Origin: Bacteroidota bacterium
Lineage (GTDB): Bacteria; Bacteroidota; Bacteroidia; Chitinophagales; Chitinophagaceae
Reading direction: 5' to 3'
DNA: 64,000 nt
NCBI GenBank assembly: GCA_947452905.1
Contig: CANGEP010000002.1
Span: 124,001-188,000, forward strand
The notes beneath the pieces were generated by a model. The model was not told the origin of the DNA, did not search any database, and saw nothing but the letters and a program-made list of their open reading frames with translations. Position numbers and translations under genes: made by a program. This document shows, in pieces, positions 49,407 to 58,480 of this stretch. The first letter of the stretch is position 1. Every line of letters starts with the position of its first letter.

Positions 49407-51431
49407 GTGCAATCCACTCCCCATTTTACGAATAGTTTAGCTAGCGAAACGAGTCCATATTTGCTGCAACATGCGCATAATCCAGTAAACTGGATGGCAT
49501 GGTCTGAAGCAATATTTACATTGGCTCAAAATCAAAATAAGCCCATTTTATTAAGTATTGGTTATGCTGCCTGTCACTGGTGTCATGTAATGGAAAGAGA
49601 GAGTTTTGAAGATGAGCAGGTAGCAGCTTACATGAATGATCATTTTATTAATGTAAAAGTAGATAGAGAAGAGCGTCCCGATGTGGATCAAATATACATG
49701 GACGCTTTGCAAGCAATGACGGGAAGTGGAGGTTGGCCACTCAATATTTTTTTATTACCTGATGGAAGGCCGTTTTATGGAGGAACTTATTTTCCGCCCA
49801 TGGCGATGTCACAAAGAGCTTCTTGGATAGATGTTTTAAAAGGGGTTTCAGATGCTTTTATAAATAACAAGGAAAAAATAGTTGAGCAAGCGCAAGCACT
49901 TACCCAACATTTAGTTCAAACTAATATCAAGATTTCTTCTGAGGCTAGTAGTAACAAAAATGAACCAATAGCTACCAAGGAAGAATTGGGTATTATGTCG
50001 GATAGAATTTTAATGAATGCCGATTTACAGTGGGGTGGATTTGGGGCAGCACCAAAATTTCCGCAAACATTTACTTTGCAAACTTTACTAAGAAATTATT
50101 TTGTTAATAATCATCAAGCGTCCTTGTATCAAGCTTTGTTAAGTATTGATAAAATGATTCAAGGCGGAATTTATGATATTTTAGGAGGGGGATTTGCTAG
50201 GTATAGCACAGATGCACAGTGGCAAGCGCCTCATTTTGAGAAGATGTTATATGACAATGCGTTATTGCTTTCGGTAATTTCTGAAGCTTATCAGGTAACA
50301 CAGAAAGAGGAATATAAAATTGTGATAGAGCAAACTATTGCTTTTTTAGATAGAGAATTAAGTAATGGGTATGCTTATTTTGCAGCGCTTGATGCGGATA
50401 GTGAAGGGGAAGAAGGAAAGTTTTATACTTGGAGCTATGAAGAGATTAATAAGCTTTTACCTAAGGAAATTATGGCTAGTTTTTGTGCGTATTATCAAAT
50501 AACAAATGAAGGCAATTGGGAACATACAAATATACTTTGGACGCAGGAAAATTTTTTAAAAGGGCAAAGCGATGATTTTAAAAAAGCCAAAGAAATTTTA
50601 TTTGCACACCGAACAAAAAGGGTAAGACCAGGTTTAGATCATAAAATAATTTTATCCTGGAATAATTTTATGGTAACGGCACTTTGCAAATGTTATGCAG
50701 CTTTAGGTAAGGAAGAGTATAAAACAAAAGCTATACTTTTAATGAGCTGGGTAGAGGATAATTTTTTTAATGCTAAAGAGCAATTTTATTACCATACAAT
50801 TACCAATGGAACTAAAAAGGCTTTTGCTTTTTTAGACGATTATGCCTCTTTGATTCAAGGATATATTCACTTGCAAGAAATAACTGGAGAGTTGAGTTAT
50901 CTTAAAAAGGCAAAATCATTAACTGAGTATGTGATAAAACATTTTGGAGATGAAGAAAAGGTGTTTTTTTACTATACCCCCAATTATCAAAAAGATATCT
51001 TACTCCGAAAAAAAGAAAACTACGATGGGGCACAGCCAAGCGGAAATTCATTGATGTGTTATAATCTTTTGTATTTATCTACCGTTTTTTCGAAGCCCGA
51101 ATGGGAATTGCAAGCTCAGCAAATGATTCATTCCATGCGTAGAGTAATGCTTCAGTACCCTTCCTCATTTGGGTTTTGGAATCAGTCATTTTTGCTTCTT
51201 GCCGAAGGGTTTACCGAGTTGGTGGCCATAGGTGCTGAGGGAGGGCAAAAACGATCAATTTTGCTAGCCAAGTACCTGCCATTTAAAATACTTCTATTTT
51301 CCCAGCAACAAGATCCTGAAATTGGGCTTTTAGAAGGTAGAGAAGTACTTGAAAATCAGTACTTTATATGTAAAAATAAATCCTGTTCTGCTCCTATAGC
51401 CGATTGGCATCAATTTTTAGCATTAATCTAA
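49407..51431 (+). CDS. Thioredoxin-domain (DUF255/YyaL-like) protein
   Basis: A 674-residue cytoplasmic protein. The N-terminal thioredoxin-like domain starts [20 protein letters not shown] and holds the CHWC motif in [15 protein letters not shown], followed by [16 protein letters not shown]. The rest is an alpha/alpha barrel like those of glycoside epimerases. The family (including SPATA20) has no settled function. The only start that fits the domain edge is a GTG at 49407, 13 bp after hemD; no ATG lies in frame upstream of the domain. Confidence 0.88.
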   Translation: MQSTPHFTNSLASETSPYLLQHAHNPVNWMAWSEAIFTLAQNQNKPILLSIGYAACHWCHVMERESFEDEQVAAYMNDHFINVKVDREERPDVDQIYMDALQAMTGSGGWPLNIFLLPDGRPFYGGTYFPPMAMSQRASWIDVLKGVSDAFINNKEKIVEQAQALTQHLVQTNIKISSEASSNKNEPIATKEELGIMSDRILMNADLQWGGFGAAPKFPQTFTLQTLLRNYFVNNHQASLYQALLSIDKMIQGGIYDILGGGFARYSTDAQWQAPHFEKMLYDNALLLSVISEAYQVTQKEEYKIVIEQTIAFLDRELSNGYAYFAALDADSEGEEGKFYTWSYEEINKLLPKEIMASFCAYYQITNEGNWEHTNILWTQENFLKGQSDDFKKAKEILFAHRTKRVRPGLDHKIILSWNNFMVTALCKCYAALGKEEYKTKAILLMSWVEDNFFNAKEQFYYHTITNGTKKAFAFLDDYASLIQGYIHLQEITGELSYLKKAKSLTEYVIKHFGDEEKVFFYYTPNYQKDILLRKKENYDGAQPSGNSLMCYNLLYLSTVFSKPEWELQAQQMIHSMRRVMLQYPSSFGFWNQSFLLLAEGFTELVAIGAEGGQKRSILLAKYLPFKILLFSQQQDPEIGLLEGREVLENQYFICKNKSCSAPIADWHQFLALI

Positions 51432-51505
51432 CAACTAAAGTCTTAATTTGCAACAAGTTGAGTAAAAATTCGTTATTAGTAATAAATAGCCGGTAAATAA
51501 GCTTT

Positions 51506-52795
51506 ATGATAACAAAAGAATTACAAGCAAAAGTTAAGTTTCCATTCATGCTCCTAATAGTAGCAATGGGTTCAATTTTACTTTTTGCATTTGAATCCAA
51601 TTACATTGGTCCTAAGCCTCAGAAATTTAGACCTGATGCTAAAACAGTGCTTATCCCAAGTGGGTCTTTTTTTATGGGAGCAAGTGACGAGCAAATTGAC
51701 CAAGCGATGATGAATCGTAAAAAATTAGTTTCTATCCAAAGCTTTTGGATGGATAGAACTGAAATCACCAACCAACAATATCGCTCTTTTGTGAATTATG
51801 TAGCTGACTCTTTAAAATATTTGGCATTGTTTGCTGGGGGCATCAATCAAACTGAAGATACTGTGAAAGTGGATTGGGGTAAAGTTGGTAAAATTAACAT
51901 GAAGAGTAAGGCAGTAATTGAAAAATTAAACGAATTACTTTTGTCGCCTGATAATAGAATCGAGGGCAAGATGGAGATTGATCCCAATAAATTAATTTAC
52001 AAATATTCTTATGTCGATTTAAAAGCGGCTGCTAGAGCTTCTAAGGGACTAGAGCAACCCCTAAGTAATTTTTTAATTACACAAACACAAGCGGTTTATC
52101 CCGATACATTGGTATGGATGAGAGACTTCTCTTACTCTTACAATGAGCCACTTACAAAATTATACTTTTCACATTCCTCTTATAATGATTATCCAGTAGT
52201 GGGTGTAACATGGAAACAAGCAACTGCATTTTGTCATTGGAGAACAAATAATAGTGATTACTTTGAAGGAAAGCCAGGTCGTAAGGATTTAAAAATTGAT
52301 GGTATTTATAGATTACCTACAGAAGCAGAATGGGAATATGCAGCAAGAGGAAATTCAAAAGTGAATGCCATGTATCCTTGGGGTGCACCTTATGCTAAAA
52401 CAAAAGAAGGTCGAGTATTAGCCAATTTTAAACCTGGAAGAGGCGACTATTTTGGAGGAGATAATAAAAATGACAATATCTATACTACAAAAGTAAAAAG
52501 CTTTGCAGAAAATGGATATAAATTATTTGATATGGCAGGTAATGTAGCAGAGTGGACTAGCTCTGTATATTACGAAGGGGCTAATAATTTCGTGGGCGAC
52601 TTTAGTCCAGATGTTCAATATACTGCTAAAGATGATGACCCTGTATTAATGAAACGTAAAGTAATTCGTGGGGGCTCTTGGAAAGACATTGCTTATAATG
52701 TTCAAGTAAGTACTCGCAATTACGAATATCAAGATACCTCTAAATCTTATATTGGATTTAGATGTGTACTATCTATGGCTCCAAGAATCAACTAA
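51506..52795 (+). CDS. gldK: GldK/PorK-like T9SS ring component, without a lipobox
   Basis: SUMF1/FGE-fold protein of 429 residues, first gene of gldKLMN. The sulfatase-modifying-factor domain shows IPSGSFFMGASDEQ, MDRTEITNQQYRSFV, RLPTEAEWEYAARG and VIRGGSWKD. Known GldK/PorK proteins are outer-membrane lipoproteins that form a ring with GldN. Here the N-terminus (hydrophobic at about residues 12-31) contains no cysteine, and the first cysteine is beyond residue 230. It would be secreted or anchored by the helix instead. The related GldJ is a possible alternative, but the position before gldL favours GldK. Confidence 0.87.
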   Translation: MITKELQAKVKFPFMLLIVAMGSILLFAFESNYIGPKPQKFRPDAKTVLIPSGSFFMGASDEQIDQAMMNRKKLVSIQSFWMDRTEITNQQYRSFVNYVADSLKYLALFAGGINQTEDTVKVDWGKVGKINMKSKAVIEKLNELLLSPDNRIEGKMEIDPNKLIYKYSYVDLKAAARASKGLEQPLSNFLITQTQAVYPDTLVWMRDFSYSYNEPLTKLYFSHSSYNDYPVVGVTWKQATAFCHWRTNNSDYFEGKPGRKDLKIDGIYRLPTEAEWEYAARGNSKVNAMYPWGAPYAKTKEGRVLANFKPGRGDYFGGDNKNDNIYTTKVKSFAENGYKLFDMAGNVAEWTSSVYYEGANNFVGDFSPDVQYTAKDDDPVLMKRKVIRGGSWKDIAYNVQVSTRNYEYQDTSKSYIGFRCVLSMAPRIN

Positions 52796-52825
52796 TTCAA
52801 ATTATTTAAAATATAAAAAATAAAG

Positions 52826-53515
52826 ATGGCAAATTCCATTTCACCAAAGACTAATAAAATTATCAATGTTGTCTTTTCATTAGGTGCTGCAGTTATTATT
52901 GTTGCAACACTTGCCAAAATATTACACCTTTCATGGGCCGACTATGCCTTGATTGTGGGTTTTATTACGGAAGCTTGTATATTTATCATTTATGCTTTTT
53001 TACCTCCTCCCGAAGTGCCAGGATCCGAAGCTACACATGCACATACTCCAGGAGCTACAGATGCTGTACTTTCTCATTTAGAAGCAGCAAAATTAGATGG
53101 AGCTGCTTTCGAAAAATTAAGTAAAAGCTTTGAACGCTTAAATGATACTGCTATGTATTTAGGTGATTTAGCAGACATGTCAAAAGCAAGCAAGGATTTT
53201 TCTGCAAACACCTCGGCCGCTGCAACTGCCTTAGCAACTATTAAAGATTCTGTTTCGAGTGTATCAGGGAATTTAGGAAGTTTTGCTACTGCAACAGATG
53301 GCGTTAAAAATTTAAACGAACAATTTCAGGTAATGAGCAAGAGCATGGAAGCCATGAACTTGTATTATAGTAAATTAAATGAAGCTTCAAAAGCAATGTC
53401 TGCCTCTGCCGAAGATGCTATGAGAGCTAAAGAGCAAATTGGTTTATTAGCAGATAATTTAACCACCTTAAATAAAGTATATGGCAATATGATTACTGCC
53501 ATGAAAGGTTCTTAA
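52826..53515 (+). CDS. gldL: T9SS motor protein GldL
   Basis: Inner-membrane subunit of the proton-driven motor that powers type IX secretion and gliding. Two N-terminal helices (about residues 12-35 and 38-57) precede a long cytoplasmic coiled-coil tail, 229 residues in all. Residues known to matter in the Flavobacterium protein have counterparts: Glu49 in the second helix (GFITEACIF) and Lys31/His34 in AKILHL. The acidic motor residue is thus conserved. Confidence 0.93.
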   Translation: MANSISPKTNKIINVVFSLGAAVIIVATLAKILHLSWADYALIVGFITEACIFIIYAFLPPPEVPGSEATHAHTPGATDAVLSHLEAAKLDGAAFEKLSKSFERLNDTAMYLGDLADMSKASKDFSANTSAAATALATIKDSVSSVSGNLGSFATATDGVKNLNEQFQVMSKSMEAMNLYYSKLNEASKAMSASAEDAMRAKEQIGLLADNLTTLNKVYGNMITAMKGS

Positions 53516-53558
53516 TTTATTATTTATCATTACTTATCAAATTTAAAATCTAGCATAC

Positions 53559-55106
53559 ATGTCGTTACCAGTAGAGCCAAGGCAGAAAATGATCAACATA
53601 ATGTACATTGTGTTGACGGCGCTTTTGGCATTAAATGTATCTAGCGAAATATTGAATGCATTCAAGACCATCGATCAAAGTTTGGTGAATGCAAATGCTA
53701 TTATTCAAAGAAAGAATACAGACATTTATAAATCGCTTCAGAAAAAATTAGCCGATCCTAAAACAGCCGAAAAAGCTGCTATTTGGGCACCCAAAGCCGA
53801 AAAAGCACATACCTTAGCCGACGATATTTTTAATTATGTAGAAGGTTTAAAACATGAATTAAAAGTCGAGGCAGGGTTGACTAATAAAGAAGGTAAAGAA
53901 TTTTACAAGGAAGATAATTTAGATGCTACAACTAGATTGTTTTTAAATAACAAATCCGGTAGTACTAAAGCAGATGAATTATTAAAAAGATTAGAACAGT
54001 TTAAAAAAGAATTGTCTTCCATTGACCCAGCCATTGCCAAAGAAGTGGCACCTAATTTACCTTTAGATTTAAACACCCCGCAAACCAGCAGTTATGCTGG
54101 TAAAGATGATTGGGGTTATGCATACTTTCATATGACACCTGCAGTAGCAGCTATTACCATTTTAACAAAATTTCAAAATGATATACGCAATAGTGAAGCG
54201 CAAGTGGTGGAGTATTGTCATAAGGAAATTGGTGAAGTTGAACTAGTGTACGACCAATTTAATGCCTTTGCCGCATCCAACTCACAATATTTAATGTCGG
54301 GTGAAGAATTAGTTATTACTGCAGGAGTAGGTGCATTTAGTAGTGCAGCTAAACCAACCGTATCTATTGATGGTGCTGTGGTGCCGGTTGGCCCAGATGG
54401 TTCAGCTACCTATAAATCCGTTGCAGGTGCACCAGGGGTGAATACAAAAAGAGTTCGTATTTCATTTCTAAAACCAAGTGGTGAAACTGCTGTTGTAGAA
54501 AAAGAGGTTAAGTTTACCGTAGGTGTTCCAGTAGGTTTAGTGGTTTCTACCGATAAGACAAGAGTATTTTATAAAGGCTTACCAAATCCATTAAGTGTAA
54601 CTGGTGGTGGTGGTGCCGAAAGAATTAATGTTTCGGTTGAAGGTGCTGGTGCTTCGGTAAGTAAAGCAAGCCCTGGTCAGTACCTTGTTAATTGTACGCA
54701 ATTAGGAAATGTAATAGTGAATGTAAATGATGGTAAGAGCACCCAAAAAATAAACATACCTGTTAAAAGAGTGCCAGATCCAATTGCTATTGTGGGTGGT
54801 AGTGCAGGTGGTAATATGCCTGCCACTAAGTTTAGAGCTCAACAAGGGGTAATTGCAGATTTAAGAGACTTTGTTTTTGAAGGTATTAAATTTAATGTTG
54901 TATCCTTTATAGTTATTGCAACCGGAAAGGGATTTGATGAACCAGAATTTGCAGAAGTAAATGGCCCTGCGTTTACAGGAGGCGCTACTTCATTAATCAG
55001 GAGATGTCAGCCTGGCACTACAGTTACCATTGGAGAAATTAAAGTAACAGAGCCAGGTGGAGGAACTAGAAAATTAGATCAAACAATCACATTTATACTT
55101 CAATAG
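53559..55106 (+). CDS. gldM: T9SS motor protein GldM
   Basis: Partner of GldL, 515 residues. The single N-terminal helix is preceded by the conserved basic segment VEPRQKMINIMYIVLTALLA, in which Arg8 and Tyr16 match the positions important for GldL contact. The rest is a long periplasmic stalk of helical and Ig-like domains (D1-D4). It transmits motor rotation towards the GldK-GldN ring. Confidence 0.94.
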   Translation: MSLPVEPRQKMINIMYIVLTALLALNVSSEILNAFKTIDQSLVNANAIIQRKNTDIYKSLQKKLADPKTAEKAAIWAPKAEKAHTLADDIFNYVEGLKHELKVEAGLTNKEGKEFYKEDNLDATTRLFLNNKSGSTKADELLKRLEQFKKELSSIDPAIAKEVAPNLPLDLNTPQTSSYAGKDDWGYAYFHMTPAVAAITILTKFQNDIRNSEAQVVEYCHKEIGEVELVYDQFNAFAASNSQYLMSGEELVITAGVGAFSSAAKPTVSIDGAVVPVGPDGSATYKSVAGAPGVNTKRVRISFLKPSGETAVVEKEVKFTVGVPVGLVVSTDKTRVFYKGLPNPLSVTGGGGAERINVSVEGAGASVSKASPGQYLVNCTQLGNVIVNVNDGKSTQKINIPVKRVPDPIAIVGGSAGGNMPATKFRAQQGVIADLRDFVFEGIKFNVVSFIVIATGKGFDEPEFAEVNGPAFTGGATSLIRRCQPGTTVTIGEIKVTEPGGGTRKLDQTITFILQ

Positions 55107-55109
55107 TAT

Positions 55110-56180
55110 ATGAAAAAGAAACAAATAACAAACGCAATCTGGTTACTTAGCTTTTTATTTGCTGTTCAAGCAAATGCTCAGTTTAGTTATGGGAATAAGA
55201 AAAAACCTGTACCTACTCCTGTGCAAAATGCAATTAAAAAAGATACTGTTATTGGCGCACCTACTACTACGCCAGCGCCTGTTACTGCAGTAGTAGTTGA
55301 TCCCAATGCAAAACCTGCGAAGACGGTTGATACCACTATGGTAGGTGGTTTTAATGCCAACACTAAAAAAAGCTTAAGACCCAATTATGCTTTTGCTGCT
55401 GCTTCGGCATCTAAGTCTCGTAAAGTACAAGAACGAGTGCCATTGCCTTACGAAAATTTAAGAGAAGAAGACGCCTTATTTAGCGAATTTGTATGGGAAG
55501 AGGTAGATGGTAGAGAGAAAATTAATCGTCCTTTTATATATCAAGCTTATGATGACAATGGGGATCAACGTTTTTTCGCCATTTTGTTAAGAGCTATTGA
55601 GAAGGATGGAGTTATGCCTTTCTCTGCAGAAGGAGGCGATGATCGCTTTACACAACCTATTAGTATAGAGGAAGTAAATTCTATGTTAAAAGGAAGTTTA
55701 GATACGCAGTTGGTGCAAAATGTAAATAACCCCAATGTATTTGATACTACCGTTATTTACAATACTAAATTAGCCCCTAATCCCGATTCTATTTATACAT
55801 TCCGTTTAAAGGAGCAGTTTATTTTCGATAACAAGACAAGCAGAATGTATTGTCGTATCATTGGTATTGCACCAGTGGCTACAATTGTTATAAACAATAA
55901 GCCTGTTAAAAGAACATTGTTTTGGTTATACTATCCTGAGTTAAGAGCAAGCTTAGCAAAACACGAAGTATATAATCCTAAGAACTATGCCAATAGAATT
56001 ACATGGGAAGAATTATTTGAAAGCCGTTATTTTAATGGCTATATCGTAAAATCAACCATTGATAATTTTAACGACAAGATGTTAAACGTATTATATAAGG
56101 ATCCCAAAAAACGTTTAATAGAAGGGGAGAAGATTAGACAAAAAATATTTGATTACGAACAAGATCGATGGGTGTATTAA
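55110..56180 (+). CDS. gldN: T9SS component GldN
   Basis: Periplasmic ring protein of 356 residues with a signal peptide (about 1-24, ending ANAQ). A Thr/Pro-rich linker (about 30-75) precedes the family core: EEDALFSEFVWEEVDGREKI, FWLYYPELRASLAK and the tail KIFDYEQDRWVY. It starts 3 bp after gldM and closes the gldKLMN cluster. The tail-to-tail hairpin that follows lies inside the uvrC reading frame. Confidence 0.93.
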   Translation: MKKKQITNAIWLLSFLFAVQANAQFSYGNKKKPVPTPVQNAIKKDTVIGAPTTTPAPVTAVVVDPNAKPAKTVDTTMVGGFNANTKKSLRPNYAFAAASASKSRKVQERVPLPYENLREEDALFSEFVWEEVDGREKINRPFIYQAYDDNGDQRFFAILLRAIEKDGVMPFSAEGGDDRFTQPISIEEVNSMLKGSLDTQLVQNVNNPNVFDTTVIYNTKLAPNPDSIYTFRLKEQFIFDNKTSRMYCRIIGIAPVATIVINNKPVKRTLFWLYYPELRASLAKHEVYNPKNYANRITWEELFESRYFNGYIVKSTIDNFNDKMLNVLYKDPKKRLIEGEKIRQKIFDYEQDRWVY

Positions 56181-56186
56181 AACCAT

Positions 56187-57983
56187 TTATTCCAAAAAAG
56201 CTGCTACTAAAATAGCAGCTTTTTTTTCGCCTATGAGTGCAGCTAATGTTTCGGCGTTGGCTGCTTTAATTTTTTGTATCGATTTAAAATGCAGTAATAA
56301 CAGCTCTTTGGTTTTCGGGCCAATGCCAACAATATTATCTAAGCCATTTTCGAGGGCTCCCTTGGATCTCTTACTACGATGAAATTGAATGCCAAAGCGA
56401 TGTACTTCGTCTCTAATATTTCGGATAAGTTTATGCGCTTCGCTATGCCAGTCTAGTAAAATAGATCTTTGATCACCTACAAAAAATAATTCTTCCAAAT
56501 TTTTGGCAAGACCCACTAAAGTAAGCTTGTCTTGAATACCTAATTCTGTTACTGCTTCTAGTGCGGCATTAAGTTGCCCTTTACCGCCATCAATGATTAC
56601 TAATTGAGGTAGCGGTAAATTTTTCTCTAATACCGATTTATATCTTCTGCCTACCGATTCTTTCATGCTTGCAAAGTCGTTAATGCCCACAACCGTTTTA
56701 ATATTAAATTTTCGGTAATCCGATTTGCTAGGTAATCCGTTTTTAAAACACACCATAGCGGATACTGGATAGGAACCCTGAAAGTTAGAGTTGTCAAAAC
56801 ATTCTATATGCGTAGGTAAATAAGAGAGATGTAATTGATCTTGCATTTCTAGTAATACTTCTTCTTGAATAGGGGCTTCCACTTGTACCAAAGCTTGTTT
56901 GTGCTTCCATTCTCTTAAAGCATAGTCAGCATTTTTTTGTGATAGCGCTAAAAGATCGGTTTTTTCACCCGATAGAGGCACTGTATATTTAAGATCTACC
57001 GCTTTATCTTCGATATCAAAAGGGATTATAATTTCTTTAGCTCTGCTATTAAGTTGAGATCTAAAATAATGAATACTAAAATTGAGTACCGAACTAATAT
57101 CTTCTTCGAGAGGCACTGTTAAGGGAAGGATATGTGTTTGAATAATTCTACCTTCCTCGACCATTAAGTAGCTAACATAAGCCTGATCTGAGTCTTGGGC
57201 TATACTAAATACATCCATGGCATGTTGTTGCTTTATATACACTACCGATTTAGTTTGGTAGGTTTCTAGCTCTTCAATTTTTTTCTTGGTCACTGCTGCC
57301 TTTTCAAATGCCATCTGAGTTGCTTGCTTTTTCATTTCCTCCTTAAGCAGACTCACCACTGGCTTAATATTTCCTTTTAATAAATGCTGTACTTGCTCAA
57401 TGGATGTATCATACTCAGTTTCGGACTGAAATCCTTGACAAGGGCCCAGACAATTACCTAAATGGTATTCGAGACATACTTTAAATCGACCTTTCTCGAT
57501 ATTCTTGGGAGAAAGGGGTAATGTGCAGTTGCGAAGAGGTACTGTTTGCTTGATATGATTAATAAGCTCTCTAACGGCTAATACATGTGTAAAGGGACCA
57601 ATATAGGTAGAGCCATCCTTAATTTTTCGACGTGTTAAAAATACTCTTGGGAAGTGTTCTTTTTTTATAACAATATAAGGGTAGGTTTTATCGTCTTTTA
57701 AATTGATATTGTATTTGGGCTGATAATTTTTTATTAGTTCATTCTCTAAAATAAATGCGTCATGCTCCGAGTTGACAATTGTGAATTGTATGTCTTTTAT
57801 TTTTTGAACAAGTTCGATTGTTTTAAGTGTATGCGCTTTACTAAAAAAATAGGAACTCACCCTTTTTCTTATATTTTTAGCTTTACCTACATACAATAAC
57901 TTTCCCTTTTCATCAAAATATTGATAAATACCTGGTTCCTGGGGTAGGCTGGTTTGTATTTTCTTAAAAACGTCTTTTTCCAT
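56187..57983 (-). CDS. uvrC: UvrABC excinuclease subunit C
   Basis: Nucleotide excision repair endonuclease of 598 residues. Domains in order are the GIY-YIG nuclease (PGIYQYFDEKGKLLYVGKAK), the UvrB-binding region (about 195-240), the RNase H-like domain with IECFDNSNFQGSYPVSAMV and LVIIDGGKGQLNAAL, and a C-terminal helix-hairpin-helix (IVGIGPKTKELLLLHF). The ATG at 57983 is chosen because a -7 element covers the upstream alternative at 58001. The last codons form half of the gldN terminator. Confidence 0.94.
   Translation of the reverse strand: MEKDVFKKIQTSLPQEPGIYQYFDEKGKLLYVGKAKNIRKRVSSYFFSKAHTLKTIELVQKIKDIQFTIVNSEHDAFILENELIKNYQPKYNINLKDDKTYPYIVIKKEHFPRVFLTRRKIKDGSTYIGPFTHVLAVRELINHIKQTVPLRNCTLPLSPKNIEKGRFKVCLEYHLGNCLGPCQGFQSETEYDTSIEQVQHLLKGNIKPVVSLLKEEMKKQATQMAFEKAAVTKKKIEELETYQTKSVVYIKQQHAMDVFSIAQDSDQAYVSYLMVEEGRIIQTHILPLTVPLEEDISSVLNFSIHYFRSQLNSRAKEIIIPFDIEDKAVDLKYTVPLSGEKTDLLALSQKNADYALREWKHKQALVQVEAPIQEEVLLEMQDQLHLSYLPTHIECFDNSNFQGSYPVSAMVCFKNGLPSKSDYRKFNIKTVVGINDFASMKESVGRRYKSVLEKNLPLPQLVIIDGGKGQLNAALEAVTELGIQDKLTLVGLAKNLEELFFVGDQRSILLDWHSEAHKLIRNIRDEVHRFGIQFHRSKRSKGALENGLDNIVGIGPKTKELLLLHFKSIQKIKAANAETLAALIGEKKAAILVAAFLE
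56194..56227 (+). terminator. gldKLMN terminator embedded in the uvrC 3' coding end
   Basis: A 13-bp perfect stem (56194-56206 with 56213-56225) with a 6-nt loop and a run of T. It lies 14 bp after the gldN stop. Nearly all of it is inside the uvrC coding sequence on the other strand, before that gene's stop codon. Confidence 0.87.
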
Positions 57984-58000
57984 ATTAGGTGTCCAAAGCA

Positions 58001-58021
58001 CAAAAATACTTTATATTTTTG
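58001..58021. promoter_or_regulatory. Back-to-back -7 elements of uvrC and the DUF2721 gene
   Basis: Minus strand: TATTTTTG at 58008-58001, serving uvrC (ATG 57983). Plus strand: TATTTTTG at 58014-58021, serving the DUF2721 gene (ATG 58026). Both match TAnnTTTG exactly and are five bases apart. Clear -33 TTG elements were not placed for either. Confidence 0.55.
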
Positions 58022-58025
58022 TGTC

Positions 58026-58469
58026 ATGGAATTATCAGTCAATATCCCAGCCCTCCTTTTTCCGGCCATTAGCTTAATTATGCTGGCCTATACCAATCGC
58101 TTTTTAGCTTTGTCGAGCCGAGTAAGGGTTTTGCATGATAAATATCAAACACAGGAGCAACGTCATGTAGTGTTTGCGCAAATTAAGAATATTCGTTACC
58201 GATTAAAACTAATCAGAAATATGCAAACATATGGAGTGGCATCTTTGCTACTCTCTATCGTTTCAATGTTTTTTATATTTATAAATTACCAGGGAATAGC
58301 ACAAGTAATATTTGCTATTAGTTTAGTTTCATTCTCCTGGTCTATTGTACTTTCTTTAATAGAGATAAGATTAAGTACTAAAGCGATAGAAATTGAGCTT
58401 AGTGATATTGAAGGCCTAGAAGACCCAAGTGTCTTAGAATATTTAAAAAAGAAATTTGAGCGCGACTAG
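58026..58469 (+). CDS. DUF2721 membrane protein
   Basis: A 147-residue protein with three hydrophobic segments (about residues 5-25, 70-95 and 98-120) and charged loops. The first helix and the central RVLHDKYQTQEQRHVVFAQI resemble DUF2721. The function is unknown. The ATG at 58026 lies five bases after the -7 element; a longer frame from 57954 would cross both promoters. It is convergent with the ABC transporter gene. Confidence 0.75.
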   Translation: MELSVNIPALLFPAISLIMLAYTNRFLALSSRVRVLHDKYQTQEQRHVVFAQIKNIRYRLKLIRNMQTYGVASLLLSIVSMFFIFINYQGIAQVIFAISLVSFSWSIVLSLIEIRLSTKAIEIELSDIEGLEDPSVLEYLKKKFERD

Positions 58470-58480
58470 TTTTGCAGCAA

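Noticed and set aside
57984..58001. Upstream start for uvrC
   Set aside because: It lies in the -7 element, and the added residues are not part of the GIY-YIG domain.
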